Part shown: positions 53,830 through 63,050 of the stretch, piece by piece
Position numbering within the stretch: position 1 is the first letter of the stretch
Layout: each line of letters opens with the position of its first letter
Assembly (NCBI RefSeq): GCF_005047355.1
Contig: NZ_SUMC01000020.1
Coordinates: forward strand, 1 to 64,000
From: Actinacidiphila oryziradicis
GTDB lineage: Bacteria; Actinomycetota; Actinomycetes; Streptomycetales; Streptomycetaceae
DNA length: 64,000 nt
Direction: 5' to 3'
Program-made: the position numbers and the translations under genes
Notes under the pieces: model-generated
What the model saw: the letters and a program-made list of their open reading frames with translations, nothing else
The model's database searches: none
Told to the model about the DNA's origin: nothing

Positions 53830-54855
53830 TCAGAACACCGACTCGGCCTCGTCCATGCGGTTCTCCGGCACGCGCTTGAGCGTGGTGACCGCGTCCGCCA
53901 GCGGGACGAGGTCGACGGAGGTGCCGTGGAGGGCGGTCATGTGGCCGAAGGCACCCTTGTGGGCGGCCTCGACGGCGTGCCAGCCGAAGCGGGTGGCGAG
54001 GATGCGGTCGTAGGCGGTGGGGACGCCGCCGCGCTGGACGTGGCCGAGGATGACGGGCTTGGCCTCCTTGCCGAGGCGCTGCTCCAGTTCGACGGCGAGG
54101 GCAGTGCCGATGCCTATGAAGCGTTCATGACCGTACTGGTCCACGATGCCCTTGCCGTAGTCCATGGTGCCGGCGGCGGGGTGGGCGCCTTCGGCGACGC
54201 AGATGACGGCGAACTTCTTGCCGCGGGCGAAGCGCTCCTCGACCATGGCGACGAGGTCGGCGGGGTCGAAGGGCCGCTCGGGGAGGCAGATGCCGTGGGC
54301 GCCGCCGGCCATGCCGGATTCGAGGGCGATCCAGCCGGCGTGGCGGCCCATGACCTCGACGACCATGACGCGCTGGTGCGACTCGGCGGTGGTCTTGAGG
54401 CGGTCGATGGCCTCGGTGGCGACCGTGACGGCGGTGTCGAAGCCGAAGGTGCGGTCGGTGGCCGAGATGTCGTTGTCGATCGTCTTGGGGACGCCCACGA
54501 CGGGCATCCCGGCGTCGGCGAGCATCCGGGCGGCGGTGAGGGTGCCCTCGCCGCCGATCGGGATGAGTACGTCGAGGCCGTAGGCGCCGCAGAGCTGCCG
54601 CCAGTTGTCGGCGGCCTCGTGCAGGCGGGTTCGCTCCAGGCGGGTGGAGCCGAGGATGGTGCCGCCGCGGGCGAGGATGCCGCTGACCGCGTTGAGGTCC
54701 AGGGAGCGGTAGCGGCCGTCCAGGAGACCCTTGAAGCCGTCCTCGAAGCCGATGACCTCGTCGCCGTGACCGGCGAGGGCCCGGTGCACGACGGACCGGA
54801 TCACAGCGTTGAGACCGGGGCAGTCGCCGCCCGCGGTGAGGACTCCGATGCGCAT
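53830..54855 (-). CDS. pfkA: ATP-dependent 6-phosphofructokinase
   Basis: A 341-residue glycolytic kinase of the actinobacterial group. Motifs seen are LTAGGDCPGLNAVIRSVVH at the N-terminus, IPIGGEGTLTAA (the Gly at the ATP/PPi-determining position points to ATP use), PKTIDNDISATDRTFGFDTA with the catalytic Asp, and VMGRHAGWIALESGMAGGAH. S. coelicolor has three pfkA genes and this one resembles the copy next to pta-ackA. The ATG at 54855 lies 35 bp after the stop of the dehydrogenase-like gene on the same strand, so the two probably share a transcript. Confidence 0.93.
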   Translation of the reverse strand: MRIGVLTAGGDCPGLNAVIRSVVHRALAGHGDEVIGFEDGFKGLLDGRYRSLDLNAVSGILARGGTILGSTRLERTRLHEAADNWRQLCGAYGLDVLIPIGGEGTLTAARMLADAGMPVVGVPKTIDNDISATDRTFGFDTAVTVATEAIDRLKTTAESHQRVMVVEVMGRHAGWIALESGMAGGAHGICLPERPFDPADLVAMVEERFARGKKFAVICVAEGAHPAAGTMDYGKGIVDQYGHERFIGIGTALAVELEQRLGKEAKPVILGHVQRGGVPTAYDRILATRFGWHAVEAAHKGAFGHMTALHGTSVDLVPLADAVTTLKRVPENRMDEAESVF

Positions 54856-54890
54856 GGTCGTACGTCTCCTAGCGGGGCCCGGTGGGGGGC

Positions 54891-55871
54891 CTAGTTCGGC
54901 TTGGCGACCAACGTGGCCTCGGTGGTGCGTCCGGCCACATAGTCGTCGATGTTCTTCACGGTCGCTTTAATGATCTGTTGGAGGGCGTCGCACGTGTAGT
55001 ACGCCTGGCCCGGGGTGACCAGGACCTCCGGGTACATCATGAGCCGTTCGAGCGCGCCGTCCGCACCCGCCTCCCCCTCATGGACCGGCTGGATGTCAAG
55101 GCCGACGCCGTCCAGGCGCCGCTGCCGCACCGTCTCCGCCATCGCGGCGGTGTCGATGAGGCCGCCGCCGCCGGCGTTGACCAGGATCGCGTCGTCCTTC
55201 ATCGCCGCCAGCGCCGCCGCGTCGACGAGGTGGTGCGTGCCGGGCAGCAGCGGCACATGGAGGCTGATGAGGTCCGCCTCGCGGAAGAGCCTGTCCAGGT
55301 CCGCGTATTCCATGCCGAGCCGCAGGCACTCCGGATTCTCCTCCCCCTCGGAGTCCCAGCCGAGCAGGCCCATGCCGAAGCCGTACGCGATTCGGGCGAA
55401 GGCCGCGCCGGTCGGGCCGGTGCCGACCACCCCGGCTGTGCGGCCGTGGAAGTCCCGGCCCAGCAGGCCGTCCAGCCGGAAGTCGCCCTCGCGCGTGCGG
55501 TTGACCGCGCGGACGACGCGGCGGTTGACGGCGGTCGCGAGCGTCCACGCGAACTCGGCGACCGCGTACGGCGGGACGGCCGGCACCCTCGCGACGGTGA
55601 GACCCAGGCGCTCCGCGTGGCCGGTGTCGATGTTGCCGAATTCGGCCGAGCGCTGGGCGATCATTCTCGTCCCGCCCTTCGCCAGGGCCTCCAGGACCGC
55701 TGCCCCGAGATCCGCGCCGGCGGTGGTGCTCACCGCCTCGTACCCGGTGGCCAGCGCCACCGTCCCGGCGACCAGCGGGATGTCCAGCGAGCGGATGTCG
55801 TGCCGCCCGGCGAACGCGGCCTCCAGCAGCGGCCGCTCGTCGCGCCGCACTCCAAAGGCGAGGATCTCCAC
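54891..55871 (-). CDS. D-2-hydroxyacid dehydrogenase-like protein lacking catalytic residues
   Basis: A 326-residue homologue of D-lactate dehydrogenase by overall pattern (VARVPAVPPYAVAEFAWTLA, NRTREGDFRLDGLLGRDFHG, VGLDIQP, YYTCDALQQI). The NAD-binding GxGxxG is kept (VGTGPTGAAF). However, the substrate-binding Arg of the NTSRGxLID motif is Gly at residue 235 (NAGGGGLID), and the acid/base His of the SHQA motif is Gly at 288 (VTPGQAYYT); the Glu position reads His. Dehydrogenase activity by the normal mechanism is therefore unlikely. The reading frame is clean and codon use normal, so it is a pseudoenzyme rather than a pseudogene. The GTG at 55871 follows GGAAGGGAG. It is first gene of the pfkA operon and divergent from pta. 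Confidence 0.85.
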   Translation of the reverse strand: MEILAFGVRRDERPLLEAAFAGRHDIRSLDIPLVAGTVALATGYEAVSTTAGADLGAAVLEALAKGGTRMIAQRSAEFGNIDTGHAERLGLTVARVPAVPPYAVAEFAWTLATAVNRRVVRAVNRTREGDFRLDGLLGRDFHGRTAGVVGTGPTGAAFARIAYGFGMGLLGWDSEGEENPECLRLGMEYADLDRLFREADLISLHVPLLPGTHHLVDAAALAAMKDDAILVNAGGGGLIDTAAMAETVRQRRLDGVGLDIQPVHEGEAGADGALERLMMYPEVLVTPGQAYYTCDALQQIIKATVKNIDDYVAGRTTEATLVAKPN

Positions 55872-56104
55872 GCGCCCGCTCCCTTCCGGTCGTACTCCTA
55901 CGACAGGCGCTCCGGCCCTATACAGGCACTCTGGGCCGTCACGGTGGTGCCCGCATCCGGACAGGGACCCCGACCGGTGTTTGACGGCGACTCCCCCTAC
56001 CCGCTGCGGGCCCTACGCAGCCCTGACGGTAATGTCAAGGTGGGATCAGTCACCCTTACGGTGGATCTTTCGGACAGCGCGAGAACATGGATCGGAGACC
56101 CTGC

Positions 56105-58192
56105 GTGACGCGCAGCGTGTACGTAACCGGCATCGGTCGCGGCGACGGCCGGCAGGTCGTTGAGCTGGGAGTCATGGAGCTGCTGACCCGCCAGGTGGGC
56201 CGGGTGGGAGTGTTCCGTCCGCTGATGCACGAGGGCCCTGACCGGATGTTCGACCTGCTGCGCAGCCGGTACCGGCTGGCCCAGGACCAGGCGACGGCTT
56301 ATGGCATGCGCTACGAGGAGGCGGCGGCGCTGCAGGCCGAGGAGGGCCGGGACGGGCTGACATCGCGCCTGGTCGACCGCTTCCACCGGGTGGCCGGGGA
56401 GTACGAGGCCGTGCTGGTCCTGGGTTCGGACTTCGCCGAGACCAATCTGCCGTCCGAGCTGGGCGTCAACGCCCGCCTGGCGAACGAGTTCGGCGCCTCC
56501 GTCCTGCCGGTGGTCGGCGGCATCGACCAGAGCGCCGAATCGGTGGCCAACGAGGTCCGCAACGCGCACCACGCCTACACCAACCTCGGCTGCGACGTGA
56601 TCGCGGTGATCGCCAACCGGGTCGCCGCCGAGGCGGCCACGGAGGCCGCCGGGCGGCTGCACCGGGGACTGCCGGTGCCCGCCTACGTACTGCCCGAGGA
56701 GCCGGCGCTGTCGGCACCGACCGTGGCGCAGATCGCCGAGACGCTCGGTGCGGAGGTGCTGCTCGGGGACCACGCGGGGATGGCCCGGGATGTCATGAAC
56801 TTTGTCTTCGGCGGAGCGATGCTGCCGACGTTCATCAAGGCGCTGACCCCCGGCTGCATGGTGATCATGCCCGGAGACCGCGCGGACCTGCTCATCGGCT
56901 CGCTGGCCGCGCACTCCGCCGGGGCCCCGCCGATCGCCGGGATCGTGCTCACCCTCGACGAGCGGCCGGGCCCGGAGATCATGGCTCTGGCGGCCCGGCT
57001 CGCGCCCGGGACGCCGGTGCTGTCGGTGCCCGCCGGCAGTTTCCCTACGGCGGCGGACCTGTTCGCCCTGGAGGGGAAGCTGGGCGCGGCGTCCCCGCGC
57101 AAGGCGGAGACCGCGCTCGGGCTCTTCGAGAAGCATGTGGACACCGAGGAGCTCACCCGGCGGATCTCGGTCGGCCGCAGTGAGCGCGTCACACCGATGA
57201 TGTTCGAGCACACTCTGATCGAGCGGGCCCGGTCCGGCCGCCGCCGCGTGGTGCTGCCCGAGGGCACCGAGGAGCGGATCCTGCACGCGGCCGAGGTGCT
57301 GCTCCGCCGTAATGTCTGCGATCTGATCCTGCTCGGCGACGAGGACGTCATCCGCAGGCGTGCGGGCGAACTCGGCATCAGTCTGGACGTCCCGGCCTGC
57401 ACCATCACCGATCCGCAGACCTCACCGCTGCGCGAGCTCTTCGCCAAGATCTACGCGAAGCTCCGCGCGCACAGGGGCGTCAGTTACGAACTGGCCTACG
57501 ACGTAGTCGCCGACGTCTCGTACTTCGGCACCCTGATGGTGCAGGAGGGCCTCGCCGACGGCATGGTGAGCGGCGCCGTGCACTCCACGGCGGCGACCAT
57601 CCGCCCGGCGTTCGAGATCATCAAGACGGACAAGCAGTCGGGCGCGGCGATCGTGTCCTCCGTCTTCTTCATGTGCCTGGCCGACAAGGTGCTCGTCTAC
57701 GGCGACTGCGCGATCAACCCCGATCCGGACGCCGAGCAGCTCGCCGACATCGCCATCCAGTCCGCCGCGACCGCCGCCCGGTTCGGGGTCGAACCACGGG
57801 TGGCGATGCTTTCGTACTCGACGGGCACCTCGGGCTCCGGCGCCGATGTGGACAAGGTGCGCAAGGCTACCGAGCTCGTCCGCGAACGCCGCCCCGACCT
57901 GCTGGTCGAAGGCCCGATCCAGTACGACGCCGCGGTGGACGCGGATGTCGCCGCGACCAAGCTGCCGGGCTCGGAGGTCGCAGGCAAGGCCACCGTGCTG
58001 ATCTTCCCGGACCTCAACACCGGCAACAACACCTACAAGGCCGTGCAGCGCTCCGCGAACGCGGTCGCTGTCGGCCCGGTGCTCCAGGGGCTGCGCAAGC
58101 CGGTGAACGACCTGTCGCGCGGGGCCCTGGTCTCCGACATCGTCAACACGGTCGCCATCACAGCCATCCAGGCCCAGGGCGAGCCCGGATGA
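56105..58192 (+). CDS. pta: Phosphate acetyltransferase (long form)
   Basis: A 695-residue enzyme interconverting acetyl-CoA and acetyl phosphate. The N-terminal ~360 residues are the P-loop-like and DRTGG regulatory part of long Pta proteins (VYVTGIGRGDGRQVVELGVM; VLVLGSDFAE). The catalytic C-terminal PTA_PTB domain has RRVVLPEGTEERILHAAEVL, MVSGAVHSTAATIRPAFEII and the closing LIFPDLNTGNNTYKAVQRSA. The GTG at 56105 follows GGAG with seven-base spacing. It is followed by ackA after 256 bp that contain a dispersed hairpin repeat, so linkage of the two transcripts may be modulated. Confidence 0.95.
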   Translation: MTRSVYVTGIGRGDGRQVVELGVMELLTRQVGRVGVFRPLMHEGPDRMFDLLRSRYRLAQDQATAYGMRYEEAAALQAEEGRDGLTSRLVDRFHRVAGEYEAVLVLGSDFAETNLPSELGVNARLANEFGASVLPVVGGIDQSAESVANEVRNAHHAYTNLGCDVIAVIANRVAAEAATEAAGRLHRGLPVPAYVLPEEPALSAPTVAQIAETLGAEVLLGDHAGMARDVMNFVFGGAMLPTFIKALTPGCMVIMPGDRADLLIGSLAAHSAGAPPIAGIVLTLDERPGPEIMALAARLAPGTPVLSVPAGSFPTAADLFALEGKLGAASPRKAETALGLFEKHVDTEELTRRISVGRSERVTPMMFEHTLIERARSGRRRVVLPEGTEERILHAAEVLLRRNVCDLILLGDEDVIRRRAGELGISLDVPACTITDPQTSPLRELFAKIYAKLRAHRGVSYELAYDVVADVSYFGTLMVQEGLADGMVSGAVHSTAATIRPAFEIIKTDKQSGAAIVSSVFFMCLADKVLVYGDCAINPDPDAEQLADIAIQSAATAARFGVEPRVAMLSYSTGTSGSGADVDKVRKATELVRERRPDLLVEGPIQYDAAVDADVAATKLPGSEVAGKATVLIFPDLNTGNNTYKAVQRSANAVAVGPVLQGLRKPVNDLSRGALVSDIVNTVAITAIQAQGEPG

Positions 58193-58238
58193 CCGGCGAG
58201 TTGTGGGCAGGCGTTCCGCAGCGCCAGCGGAGCGAGAT

Positions 58239-58270
58239 GGGGGCACCTCCCGGCCGAAGGCCGGGGGAGG
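58239..58270 (+). repeat. Dispersed repeat type 2, copy F (between pta and ackA)
   Basis: A 32-base unit that differs from the copy at 43134 by one base and completes the hairpin CTCCCGGCC-GAA-GGCCGGGGGAG. It lies 46 bp after the pta stop and may end or stabilise the pta transcript. Confidence 0.8.
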
Positions 58271-58448
58271 GCGGGCACAACGAGGCCACCGGCCCGCACC
58301 TGACCACGGGTCCAGGGGCGAAGCCCCCCACGCGGCGTCAGCCGCATATCGGACGGAGTCGGGAAGGGGCGGGTAGGGAAACAGCCCGCCGCAGGCGACC
58401 CCACCGCACCGCCACCCAGCGAGCCTCGAGCCAGAAAGCCGGCGCCCT

Positions 58449-59597
58449 GTGAACCCCACCCGCGTCCTCGTCCTCAATTCGGGCTCCTCCTCCGTCAAGT
58501 ACCAGCTCCTGCACATGCCACACGGCGACCGCCTCGCCTCCGGCATGGTGGAGCGCATCGGCGAAGACGGCGGCCCGGCCGACCACGACGCCGCGTTCAA
58601 GCTCGTCGCCGGTGAGCTGACCGACGACGGCGTCGGCATCGACTCCCCGGAGCTGGCCGCCGTCGGCCACCGGGTCGTGCACGGCGGCACCCGGTTCACC
58701 GAGCCCACCGTGATCGACGACGGCGTCCTCGCCGCCATCCAGGAGCTCGTACCGCTGGCCCCGCTGCACAACCCGGCCAATATCACCGGCATCAAGGTCG
58801 CCCGCGAATTGCGCCCGGACCTCCCCCAGGTGGCGGTCTTCGACACCGCCTTCCACTCGACGATGCCCGAGTACGCCGCCCGTTACGCGATCGACCGGCA
58901 GACCGCCGACACGTACCACGTGCGCCGCTACGGCTTCCACGGCACCTCGCACGCGTATGTCTCCCGGGCGGTGGCCGGGCTCCTCGCCAAGGACCCGTCG
59001 GAGGTGAACGTCATCGTGCTGCACCTGGGCAACGGTGCCTCCGCCTCGGCCGTCCGGGGCGGGGTGTGCGTGGACACTTCAATGGGTCTCACACCGTTGG
59101 AGGGGCTGGTAATGGGTACCCGGTCGGGAGACCTGGACCCGGCGGTCGTCTTTCACCTGGCCCGGGTGGGCGGGATGTCGGTGGACGACATCGACACTCT
59201 GCTGAACAAGAAGAGCGGTCTGCTCGGCCTGTGCGGGGACAACGACATGCGGAACATCGGCCACCGGATGGCAGAGGGCGACGAGGCGGCCCGGCTGGCC
59301 TTCGATGTGTACGTGCACCGGGTACGTAAGTACATAGGCGCGTACACCGCGGTGCTCGGGCGTGTCGACGCCATCGTCTTCACTGCCGGTGTCGGCGAGA
59401 ATTCCGCTGCTGTACGTGAGGCGTCCCTGCGGGATCTGGGCAGCCTCGGTATTGAGGTGGATACGGTACGCAACGCCTTGCGCGCCAAGACGGCACGGCT
59501 GATCTCGGCGGCAGGCAGCCGGGTCGCGGTCGCCGTGGTGCCGACCGACGAGGAGTTGGAGATCGCACAGCAGACGTACTCGCTGGTCGAGCAGTAA
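58449..59597 (+). CDS. ackA: Acetate kinase
   Basis: A 382-residue enzyme converting acetyl phosphate and ADP to acetate and ATP. Signature 1 VLVLNSGSSSVKYQLL is at the N-terminus; GHRVVHGG, FDTAFHSTMPEYAARYAI, YGFHGTSHAYVS, VLHLGNGASASAV and FTAGVGENSAAVRE follow in order. Length is at the short end of the usual ~400. The GTG at 58449 has no clear ribosome site but is the only start compatible with the family N-terminus. It works with Pta for overflow and re-use of acetate, and could also serve acetate from the PoxB product. Confidence 0.95.
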   Translation: MNPTRVLVLNSGSSSVKYQLLHMPHGDRLASGMVERIGEDGGPADHDAAFKLVAGELTDDGVGIDSPELAAVGHRVVHGGTRFTEPTVIDDGVLAAIQELVPLAPLHNPANITGIKVARELRPDLPQVAVFDTAFHSTMPEYAARYAIDRQTADTYHVRRYGFHGTSHAYVSRAVAGLLAKDPSEVNVIVLHLGNGASASAVRGGVCVDTSMGLTPLEGLVMGTRSGDLDPAVVFHLARVGGMSVDDIDTLLNKKSGLLGLCGDNDMRNIGHRMAEGDEAARLAFDVYVHRVRKYIGAYTAVLGRVDAIVFTAGVGENSAAVREASLRDLGSLGIEVDTVRNALRAKTARLISAAGSRVAVAVVPTDEELEIAQQTYSLVEQ

Positions 59598-59706
59598 GGG
59601 CGCCCGGCGCCTCAAGTCCAGGCCCTCGCCCCCCGCAGGGCCACCTGAGTACCCCCAACCGCACGGGAATATTCCGGAGCGGAACAAACCCGATAGGATT
59701 CCTCTC

Positions 59707-61128
59707 ATGCGCCGAGCGAAAATCGTCTGCACCCTGGGTCCCGCCGTTGACTCCTACGACCAGCTGAAGGCATTGGTCGAGGCCGGCATGAACGTGGCCC
59801 GTTTCAACTTCAGCCACGGCAGCCATGCCGAGCACGAGGAGCGCTACCACCGGGTGCGCAAGGTCGCGGAGGAGACCGGGCGCGCGATCGGCGTCCTCGC
59901 CGACCTCCAGGGCCCCAAGATCCGTCTGGGCAAGTTCGCCGACGGCCCGGTGGAGCTGGTCTCCGGTGACATCTTCACCATCACCACCGAGGACGTCCCC
60001 GGTGACAAGACCATCTGCAGCACCACCTACAAGGGCCTGCCGGGCGATGTCAGCGTCGGCGACCCGATCCTGATCAACGACGGAAATGTGGCGCTGCGCG
60101 TCCTCGAGGTCGACGGGCCGCGGGTGCGGTGTCTGGTCGTCGAGGGCGGGGTCATCTCCGACCACAAGGGCATCAACCTGCCCGGCACCGCCGTGAACGT
60201 CCCGGCGCTGTCCGAGAAGGACATCGACGATCTGCGCTTCGCACTGCACCTGGGCGTCGACATGGTCGCGCTCTCCTTCGTACGCGACGCCAAGGACGTG
60301 CGGGACGTCCACCGTGTGATGGACGAGGAGGGCCGCCGGCTCCCGGTCATCGCCAAGGTGGAAAAGCCGCAGGCGGTCGACAACATGGAGGACGTCGTCG
60401 CGGCCTTCGACGCGGTGATGGTGGCCCGTGGCGACCTCGCGGTGGAGTACCCGCTGGAGAAGGTGCCGGTCGTGCAGAAGCGGCTGGTCGAGCTCTGCCG
60501 CCGCAACGCCAAGCCGGTGATCGTCGCGACCCAGATGATGGAGTCGATGATCAACAACTCCCGGCCGACCCGCGCCGAGGCGTCGGACGTGGCGAACGCG
60601 ATCCTGGACGGCGCGGACGCGGTCATGCTCTCCGCCGAGTCGTCGGTCGGCAAGTACCCGATCGAAACGGTCAAGACGATGTCCCGGATCGTCGAGGCGG
60701 CGGAGGAGGAGCTGCTCAAGCGCGGCCTCCAGCCGCTCAACGGCCGCAAGCCGCGCACCCAGGGCGGCGCCGTGGCCCGTGCCGCCGCCGAGCTCAGCGA
60801 CTTCCTGGACGGCAAGGCCCTGGTCGCCTTCACCAAGTCCGGTGACACCGCCCGCCGGCTGGCCCGCTACCGCGTCCCGGTGCCGGTGCTGGCCTTCACC
60901 ACCGAAGAGGCCACCCGCAACCAGCTCGCGCTGACCTGGGGCGTGCAGACCACGGTCGTGCCCTACGTCGAGAACACCGACGCGATGGTGCGCATCGTCG
61001 ACGCGGAGATGCTCAAGCTCAGCGAGTACGGAGAGGGCGACACCGTGATCATCACCGCGGGCTCCCCGCCCGGCGTGGCCGGCACCACCAACCTGGTCCG
61101 GGTGCACCACCTGGGCGAGCAGGTCTAG
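59707..61128 (+). CDS. pyk: Pyruvate kinase
   Basis: A 473-residue enzyme making pyruvate and ATP from phosphoenolpyruvate. Family motifs are all present: RRAKIVCTLGPAVDS, GMNVARFNFSHGSH, ADLQGPKIRLG, the catalytic Lys in VIAKVEKPQAVDN, VMVARGDLAVE, ATQMMESMI and the C-terminal regulatory domain GDTARRLARYRVP. It resembles Pyk2 of S. coelicolor. The ATG at 59707 has AGGA nine bases upstream. It is followed directly by a strong terminator and is probably monocistronic, though on the same strand as ackA (109 bp). Confidence 0.95.
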   Translation: MRRAKIVCTLGPAVDSYDQLKALVEAGMNVARFNFSHGSHAEHEERYHRVRKVAEETGRAIGVLADLQGPKIRLGKFADGPVELVSGDIFTITTEDVPGDKTICSTTYKGLPGDVSVGDPILINDGNVALRVLEVDGPRVRCLVVEGGVISDHKGINLPGTAVNVPALSEKDIDDLRFALHLGVDMVALSFVRDAKDVRDVHRVMDEEGRRLPVIAKVEKPQAVDNMEDVVAAFDAVMVARGDLAVEYPLEKVPVVQKRLVELCRRNAKPVIVATQMMESMINNSRPTRAEASDVANAILDGADAVMLSAESSVGKYPIETVKTMSRIVEAAEEELLKRGLQPLNGRKPRTQGGAVARAAAELSDFLDGKALVAFTKSGDTARRLARYRVPVPVLAFTTEEATRNQLALTWGVQTTVVPYVENTDAMVRIVDAEMLKLSEYGEGDTVIITAGSPPGVAGTTNLVRVHHLGEQV

Positions 61129-61140
61129 GACCGCCCGACA

Positions 61141-61192
61141 GCGGAAAACGGTGAGGGCCGGCCCGATCGGGCCGGCCCTCACCGTTTTCCGC
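61141..61192. terminator. Strong bidirectional terminator after pyk
   Basis: A perfect 52-base palindrome (26-base arms, no loop) begins 12 bp after the pyk stop and ends 15 bp before the stop of the convergent operon. Confidence 0.9.
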
Positions 61193-61207
61193 GGCTCCCG
61201 GAAAGGT

Positions 61208-62479
61208 CTACGTTCCCGAGTTGTAGAGATGCATGCCCGGGACGGTGAGCGTGCCGCCGAACTGCCCTGCCTGGATGACGGTCGCGTTCGTGAAGAAGGC
61301 GACCGGGACATTGACCGGCGGCGGGCTGTCCGGGGTGAAGGTGACCGGGATGAGGCCGAAGAGGTTGCCCTTCAGCGACTCCGTGTACATCGTCACTGTG
61401 CCGTTGCGGATGGTCGAGGTGGAGCCGCTGCGCGCGTCCACATGCGTTTTCGCGGTGCCCGGGCCGAGGATCGTCTGCTGGAGGTCCTTGATGTCCACCG
61501 TGGAGGCGGTGAACTTCAGGACCTTCTTGATCGTGCCGCTGTAGGTCTTCACCTCGACTATGCCCGCGTAGTTCAGGCCAGTCAGGGTGAGCAGGCTGGT
61601 GTTGAGCGTCCACGGGTCGTCGGGCAGCAGGGGGATGCCCCCTTCCGTCGTCGCTGCCGCCAGTGCCTTGGCGTCGTACGTCGGGCACGGGTAGGGAGTC
61701 TTGGCCGACGAGGCCGTGGATGACGCCGAGGCGGACGGTGAGGCGGTGACCGAGGTTGCGGTGTCCTTCGCGGCCTTCGCGGCCTCGGCGGCCGCCTTGG
61801 TGGCCTCGGCGGCCGCCTTCTTGACCGCGGTGGTGGTGTCCTTCACCGTCTTGGCGGCCTTGTCGGTCGTCGAGGAGGACGTCGTCGCCCCCGAGGTGGC
61901 CGAAGCGCTCGGGGAGGCCGAGGCGGACGCAGACGCGGTCGAGTTGTCGCCGACACCCAGCAGGCTCTTGAGCGCGTCACCGACACCCAGCGGGTCCAGC
62001 GCGTTGGCGGACTTGCTCGCCGAGGCGGACGCAGACGCGGAGGGGGAGGGCGTCGCCGAGGAAGCACTGGGGCTCGGCGTGCTCGTGCCGCTCTTGCCGC
62101 TCGTGTCCTTCTTGTCCGTCTTCTTCGAGGCAGACACGGAGGAACTCGCGGACGGGCTCGGTGTGGCGGTCGCCGTGCTGCCCGACTTATCACTGCCGCC
62201 GGCCGACGGTGAGGCGGATGCCGACGCCGTGTCGGACGCCGTCGCGCACGACCTGCCGGAGAACGGGTTCTTCGGCAGCTCGTCCGCCTGCGCGAGCCGG
62301 GGCGTTATGCCCATGCCCATCAGTACGGCCGTCGGCATCGCCGCGATGGCTATCGCTTTGCCGGCCGGCATCTGCAACTTGGTCAGCAGCGACTTCCTCG
62401 GCGCGGCATGCCTCGGCCCGGTTCTGGCCGGCGGGCCGCCGCACTCGGCGTCGGCCAGCTGAGCCTCTTCACCCGGCAC
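61208..62479 (-). CDS. Secreted Ser/Ala-rich protein of the DUF6230-DUF6114 operon
   Basis: A 423-residue export-type protein. After ~30 polar residues comes a hydrophobic segment (AIAIAAMPTAVLMGMGI) ending in a likely cleavage site RLAQADEL. Residues ~75-270 are Ser/Ala/Thr/Lys-rich, with the helical heptad-like stretch KKAAAEATKAAAEAAKAAKD. The C-terminal ~150 residues form a beta-rich domain (LTLTGLNYAGIVEVKTYSG, FFTNATVIQAGQFGGTLTVP) that echoes the DUF6230 protein in its NAT/TNI-type strands. Streptomyces homologues are, as I recall, mislabelled hydrogenase expression protein HypF; no HypF motif is present. Likely a wall- or surface-located stalk plus head. The GTG at 62479 follows GGGAGG and overlaps the DUF6114 stop by 11 bases. 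Confidence 0.75.
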   Translation of the reverse strand: MPGEEAQLADAECGGPPARTGPRHAAPRKSLLTKLQMPAGKAIAIAAMPTAVLMGMGITPRLAQADELPKNPFSGRSCATASDTASASASPSAGGSDKSGSTATATPSPSASSSVSASKKTDKKDTSGKSGTSTPSPSASSATPSPSASASASASKSANALDPLGVGDALKSLLGVGDNSTASASASASPSASATSGATTSSSTTDKAAKTVKDTTTAVKKAAAEATKAAAEAAKAAKDTATSVTASPSASASSTASSAKTPYPCPTYDAKALAAATTEGGIPLLPDDPWTLNTSLLTLTGLNYAGIVEVKTYSGTIKKVLKFTASTVDIKDLQQTILGPGTAKTHVDARSGSTSTIRNGTVTMYTESLKGNLFGLIPVTFTPDSPPPVNVPVAFFTNATVIQAGQFGGTLTVPGMHLYNSGT

Positions 62480-63008
62480 TGTGCCTCCCGTTCGCTTCTA
62501 CGGTCTCTTGGGCGCCCTCGTCGGTCCCGGCGACATCGGCGTCGTACTTGTCGGACTCCGGGCCGGTCTCGGGATCGGGCAGTTCCGCCGGATCCGGCCC
62601 GCTCTCGGCCGCGGGCTCGCCGGGCGCCCAGGAAACCGACAGCGCGCCGCCGACCAGGCCGAGCAGGAAGCCGAGCAGGAAGCCGCCGAAGTTGGAGATC
62701 ACCAGTGCCACCAGCGCGAGCAGGATGGACGCCACACCGGCGAAGACCCGCACCACCGGCTGGAACCACATGGTCAGACCGAGCGTGAGCAGCAGTACGC
62801 CAATGATCAGCGAGCCGGAACCGGCCGTCGTCGCCATACGTACGCTCAGCTGGCCGAGCGTCAGGTTGGCGTACGGGAAGTACGCGATGGGCAGCCCGGC
62901 CAGCAACGTCAGCAGGCCTGCCCAGAACGGCCGGCGCCACCGCCACGCACGGAAGCGGAACCGCCAGTAGCCGAATCGGCTCGGCGGTCCGGAGGTCTCG
63001 GCGCTCAT
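62469..63008 (-). CDS. DUF6114 integral membrane protein
   Basis: A 179-residue protein with four membrane helices (FWAGLLTLLAGLPIAYFPY; GSLIIGVLLLTLGLTMWF; VRVFAGVASILLALVALVIS; FGGFLLGFLLGLVGGALSV), a basic Arg/Trp-rich N-terminus and an acidic C-terminal tail of ~50 residues (PDPAELPDPETGPESDKYD). It matches the actinobacterial DUF6114 group; its function is unknown. It is the middle gene between two secreted proteins, so it may anchor or export them. The ATG at 63008 has AGGGAG ten bases upstream. Confidence 0.8.
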   Translation of the reverse strand: MSAETSGPPSRFGYWRFRFRAWRWRRPFWAGLLTLLAGLPIAYFPYANLTLGQLSVRMATTAGSGSLIIGVLLLTLGLTMWFQPVVRVFAGVASILLALVALVISNFGGFLLGFLLGLVGGALSVSWAPGEPAAESGPDPAELPDPETGPESDKYDADVAGTDEGAQETVEANGRHSAG

Positions 63009-63050
63009 GGAAAACAGCTCCCTGGGACTGGCTATCGATGAGGGGGTGGA

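Noticed and set aside
61700..62260. Apparent short tandem repeats (GCC/GAC-rich) that might suggest a CRISPR or satellite
   Set aside because: They are codon repetition in the Ser/Ala-rich linker of the secreted protein. Unit lengths are irregular and there are no spacers.
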